Assembly (NCBI GenBank): GCA_900299205.1
Contig: OMIW01000131.1
Coordinates: forward strand, 1-8,076
Reading direction: 5' to 3'
Length of the DNA: 8,076 nt
From: Pseudomonadota bacterium
GTDB taxonomy: Bacteria > Bdellovibrionota_C > UBA2361 > OMIW01
A program made the translations under genes and the position numbers. This document shows, piece after piece, positions 5,779-8,076 of this stretch. Under the pieces are notes generated by a model. The model worked only from the letters and a program-made list of their open reading frames with translations, was not told where the DNA came from and searched no databases. Every line of letters starts with the position of its first letter. Within the stretch, counting starts at the first letter, position 1.

Positions 5779-6711
5779 ATGGGCTACCATCCTCGGATTG
5801 AAACGAATGAGCATGCAGATTTTATTACGTCGCGGACCCGCAACTCCAAGCTCTGGTTTGTGAACAATAAGAGCCTTGAGGTAGCGACGCTTGGGGCTCT
5901 AGCTAAATATTCGAAACGATACAACATTACTCTGTATGCGTTTGGGGTTGAGGGGAACCACATCCATTCGGTCATGCAGGTCAATGAGAGGAATCGGGGT
6001 CACTTTATGCGGGACCTTAAATCCTCGATTGCGAAAGCGATCGTGCGAAACGTGCCATCGTATCCGGGAGGTTCGGTCTGGGGGCGACGGTATTCGAACG
6101 AGTTTCTGCCCGGGGATGCGGATGTTGAGAATTGGTTTTTCTACACGGTGCTGCAACCGGTACAGGACGGGCTTGTTGAAAAGATATCGGACTATCCCGG
6201 CTACAACTGCTTCCACGATGCGGTATGGGGAATCAAGAGAAAATACAAGTCTGTTAATTGGACGGCGTATCATGATGCGCTCAGATGGGATCCGAGGGCG
6301 AACATCAGGGATTTTACCGAGTTCTACATCCTTGAATACGCGCGACTTCCTGGGTATGAGGAGCTCAGTCAACGGGAGTACGCCGTGTTGATGCATAAGA
6401 AGCTTGAGGAGCGGCGGCAAGAGATTGTGGCGAAGCGGCGAGCGGAGGGGAAAGGATTTGCAGGGCGAACGGCGCTAATCAAAACTCGTCCCGGCTCGCG
6501 CCCCCGTTCGACGAAGGTTTCAACCCGAGATTGCCATCGCCCTCGGATTCTCTCTGTGTGCCCTAATCGCCGAGCCGAGGCGACGATGTGGTACTTTGAC
6601 ATCTATTTTGAATTCAAAACGGCATCAAAGTCATACCGAGACGGGGACCAAACGGTGGTGTTCCCCGAAGGGACTTACCGACCGTATGTGCCGCCGGTGG
6701 GGACCATATGA
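5779..6711 (+). CDS. REP-associated (RAYT / IS200-like) HUH tyrosine transposase
   Basis: This is a Y1-type single-strand DNA transposase of the RAYT group, which nicks and rejoins DNA at palindromic REP-like hairpins. The HUH metal-binding motif is HIH at residues 61-63, within GVEGNHIHSVMQV. The catalytic tyrosine is most likely Y122, in the segment FFYTVLQPVQDGLVEKISDYPGY that matches the RAYT consensus around YxxxNPVxAGLV. The HUH domain covers about residues 1-160. The remaining 150 or so residues are an extension with a basic helix (EERRQEIVAKRRAEGKGF), a Pro/Arg-rich linker and a closing segment with YRDGDQTVVFPEGTYRP, which I believe recurs in related deltaproteobacterial-type transposases. 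ATG 5779 (310 aa) is preferred over TTG 5764 because GGAAA (5766-5770) lies 8 bases upstream. The frame is intact with both catalytic motifs, so it may be active. It interrupts the usual ftsI-murE junction. Confidence 0.88.
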   Translation: MGYHPRIETNEHADFITSRTRNSKLWFVNNKSLEVATLGALAKYSKRYNITLYAFGVEGNHIHSVMQVNERNRGHFMRDLKSSIAKAIVRNVPSYPGGSVWGRRYSNEFLPGDADVENWFFYTVLQPVQDGLVEKISDYPGYNCFHDAVWGIKRKYKSVNWTAYHDALRWDPRANIRDFTEFYILEYARLPGYEELSQREYAVLMHKKLEERRQEIVAKRRAEGKGFAGRTALIKTRPGSRPRSTKVSTRDCHRPRILSVCPNRRAEATMWYFDIYFEFKTASKSYRDGDQTVVFPEGTYRPYVPPVGTI

Positions 6712-6737
6712 CGGTAGAGTCTCATCTCCTACCCGTC
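6710..6737 (+). repeat. Imperfect hairpin with GTAG at the transposase stop codon
   Basis: GACG and GTAG (6710-6717) pair with CTAC (6729-6732) and CGTC (6734-6737), with one bulged C at 6733 and an 11-base loop. It begins within the TGA stop codon. E. coli RAYT recognises a GTAG tetranucleotide beside REP hairpins, so the GTAG here is suggestive but short. The right-arm word CTACCCGTC recurs at 6910-6918. Confidence 0.4.
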
Positions 6738-7043
6738 CCTTATAGTTTTGCTTGCCGAGTCTCGATGGATTGGGGGAGGTGAGGTATAGCTTGGGATTAA
6801 AAATGGCGATTTGAATAGACAAAAAACCCCCTAATTTCCCTTCCGCTCCGAAAAAGTTTGCTGAACCACATTATCGTTAAGAACAACTGTTCCTACCCCA
6901 TAATCATTTCTACCCGTCTGACGATTGACCTCCCCAGTGTCTCTGAGAAAGAACAGGCCAGGCCTCCCCAATTAAATGTTGTGTTTGAAGACTAACAATC
7001 AACCCGATACGCCGATTCCTCTCAAACCCTCAAACACCAGATT
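6738..7043. other. Gene-free stretch between convergent genes
   Basis: No credible coding frame is present. It holds GAACAACTGTTC, a near-perfect palindrome (6881-6892), a second CTACCCGTC (6910-6918), the right inverted-repeat arm (6929-6958), and GTGTTTGA (6981-6988) that can pair at a distance with TCAAACAC (7030-7037). No convincing bidirectional terminator is seen. CAAAAAACCCCC at 6820-6831 would read as a G-run and T6 on the minus strand, but no stem precedes it. Confidence 0.4.
6929..6958 (-). repeat. Right arm of the inverted repeat flanking the transposase gene
   Basis: Read on the minus strand it gives GCCTGTTCTT, then TCTCAGAGACAC, then TGGGGAGG, matching the left arm 5684-5714 with 18 of 20 identities over the inner part and 8 of 10 outside. 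It lies 218 bp after the transposase stop. An AGGCC-A-GGCCT palindrome overlaps its outer edge. Confidence 0.6.
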
Positions 7044-8076
7044 TCATTTCAAGTCATTCGCCGCCAGGTCATACTTCTCCAACCCAATCGGCACAACCTT
7101 CATGCCGGCCGGTATGTCGCCCCAGCAGCGAAAACGACATTGGGCATATCTGTTAGTGGAGGCTGCTGCTCGCAGTGACCAATATTTGGTCCCGTTAGGG
7201 ACCGCCGAGGTGTCAGACAACGAGGGGCTGGTATTACTTACCGGCACCGTACAGAATGTGTTCGTTGTGTCGCCGACTTGACACGCGATGACATCGCAGA
7301 CCCCGTAACCCTCTATTCCATTCCCAGCGACGATACAAAAGGGTCGGGGTTCGAAAATCCTATCCATGTCGCTCCTGACCCTCAACCAGTACTCCTCATA
7401 GTTCGCAAAACCCGAAAAAAAGTCAGAATTCTTCGGTGGCACCACCCGCACCACTGCATAATTAGCGATTTCCGGGGTTGTCCCGAACTCAAAGCCGAAC
7501 AACGAGAGCTTTCGGACCGGCTTCTTCGCCACCACCGATATCCAGTAAGGTTTTGTCTTATCGGTATTGGGGTTCTCATAGCTCCAACCAAAGCCCGGCA
7601 CATTCGTATTGCGGCCGCTTGGATGCCATCCATCTGCCTGAGGAGCAGCAACCCCTGTCTCTGGATTGGGTACAAACCGATAGGGAAACTGTGCCTTAAT
7701 CTGACTGTCTGTGGGCTGTTCCGCATACGACTGAATGTTGACCACCGCGTCGCGTGCGCCAACATCACGCCGTTCATTGCAATTCCCGAAGGCACCCTGA
7801 CGCCTTTCGTACCGACCGGCTCTGGCAAAGTGTTCTTGCGCCTGAGCGTCTGAAAAAGTGGACAGGTCGGAATTGCAGCTTTTGTAGGTTGCCACATTGA
7901 ATCCTTGGGGCACCGGATCGCCGTTACCGGTCGCCGCCAAAACAACTCTGTCGAGATCTCCGAGACTACCGCCCCAATTCCCCTGAGAAATAGTAGGGTC
8001 ATCCTGAATAGCCCGCGCAATGACCCGAGCGGAATCTGCCAATCGGGTCTTGGTCCAGTATAGATCTGCATAGAAA
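7044..8076 (-). CDS. Unrecognised, probably exported Cys-containing protein, 5'-truncated
   Basis: On the minus strand the frame is open from the right window edge to TGA at 7044-7046, leaving 343 visible residues. The start lies outside the window; a TTG at 8042 is in frame but lacks support, since coding sense continues upstream (FYADLYWTKTR). I do not recognise the full protein. One segment, from about 7901 down to 7788, reads FNVATYKSCNSDLSTF followed by HFARAGRYERRQGAF, resembling the short 'Y-N-PDL ... HY-GxxEGR' module found in some surface and secreted bacterial proteins. The middle and C-terminal parts are rich in Trp, Tyr, Pro, Gly and Asn and look beta-rich. Eight Cys occur in all, six of them in the last 110 or so residues, consistent with disulfides and export. 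No signal peptide can be checked. It is convergent with the transposase gene and unrelated to the dcw cluster. Confidence 0.7.
   Translation of the reverse strand, partial: FYADLYWTKTRLADSARVIARAIQDDPTISQGNWGGSLGDLDRVVLAATGNGDPVPQGFNVATYKSCNSDLSTFSDAQAQEHFARAGRYERRQGAFGNCNERRDVGARDAVVNIQSYAEQPTDSQIKAQFPYRFVPNPETGVAAPQADGWHPSGRNTNVPGFGWSYENPNTDKTKPYWISVVAKKPVRKLSLFGFEFGTTPEIANYAVVRVVPPKNSDFFSGFANYEEYWLRVRSDMDRIFEPRPFCIVAGNGIEGYGVCDVIACQVGDTTNTFCTVPVSNTSPSLSDTSAVPNGTKYWSLRAAASTNRYAQCRFRCWGDIPAGMKVVPIGLEKYDLAANDLK

Larger units (their letters stand above)
5684..6958 (+). mobile_element. REPtron-like unit: RAYT-type transposase gene between inverted repeats
   Basis: The HUH transposase gene (5779-6711) lies between inverted-repeat arms 5684-5714 and 6929-6958, an overall unit of about 1.28 kb. 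RAYT genes are typically flanked by palindromic REP sequences in opposite orientation, which is what the arrangement suggests. IS200/IS605-type elements have hairpins rather than inverted ends, so the arms may be REP-like units and not true termini. I see no target-site duplication, as expected for this enzyme class. The left boundary falls on the final base of the ftsI stop codon, so ftsI is intact. Confidence 0.5.

Noticed and set aside
1-8076. CRISPR array, rRNA genes or a clear antiviral defence system
   Set aside because: No regularly spaced direct repeats, no rRNA-like sequence and no defence-gene motifs were seen.

Overview
The window is bacterial chromosome, fairly GC-rich by eye, built around the front of a division and cell-wall (dcw) cluster in its classical order: mraZ, rsmH (mraW), ftsL, ftsI, all on the + strand (1599-5684). 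The phylum cannot be read with certainty. The MraZ sequence and the type of IS200-like transposase both remind me of deltaproteobacteria-grade lineages (Myxococcota, Bdellovibrionota, Desulfobacterota), at low confidence.

Layout. (a) 1-1130: the 3' part of an unrecognised helical gene that enters from the left edge, a stem-loop, then a well-initiated 71-residue acidic orphan gene. (b) 1131-1598: gene-free stretch with several hairpins, ending in a near-consensus promoter (1469-1496) and a 10-bp-phased GTGG array (1505-1530) that looks like the MraZ operator. (c) 1599-5684: mraZ, two strong hairpins without U-tracts, rsmH, ftsL and ftsI. Their products are a transcriptional regulator, a 16S rRNA methyltransferase, a divisome membrane protein and the septal transpeptidase. 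MraZ probably represses its own operon through the phased sites. (d) 5684-6958: a RAYT/IS200-like HUH tyrosine transposase gene (5779-6711) bracketed by an imperfect inverted repeat of about 30 bp; the left arm starts on the last base of the ftsI stop codon. (e) 7044-8076, minus strand: the 3' part of an unrecognised, cysteine-containing, probably exported protein, convergent with the transposase.

The usual next dcw genes (murE, murF, mraY) do not follow ftsI. A possible terminator and the transposase unit sit there instead, so the cluster is split or ends at this point. I see no CRISPR array, rRNA or tRNA and no clear defence system. The most unusual structures are the REPtron-like unit behind ftsI, the twin hairpins between mraZ and rsmH, and the structured leader upstream of mraZ.
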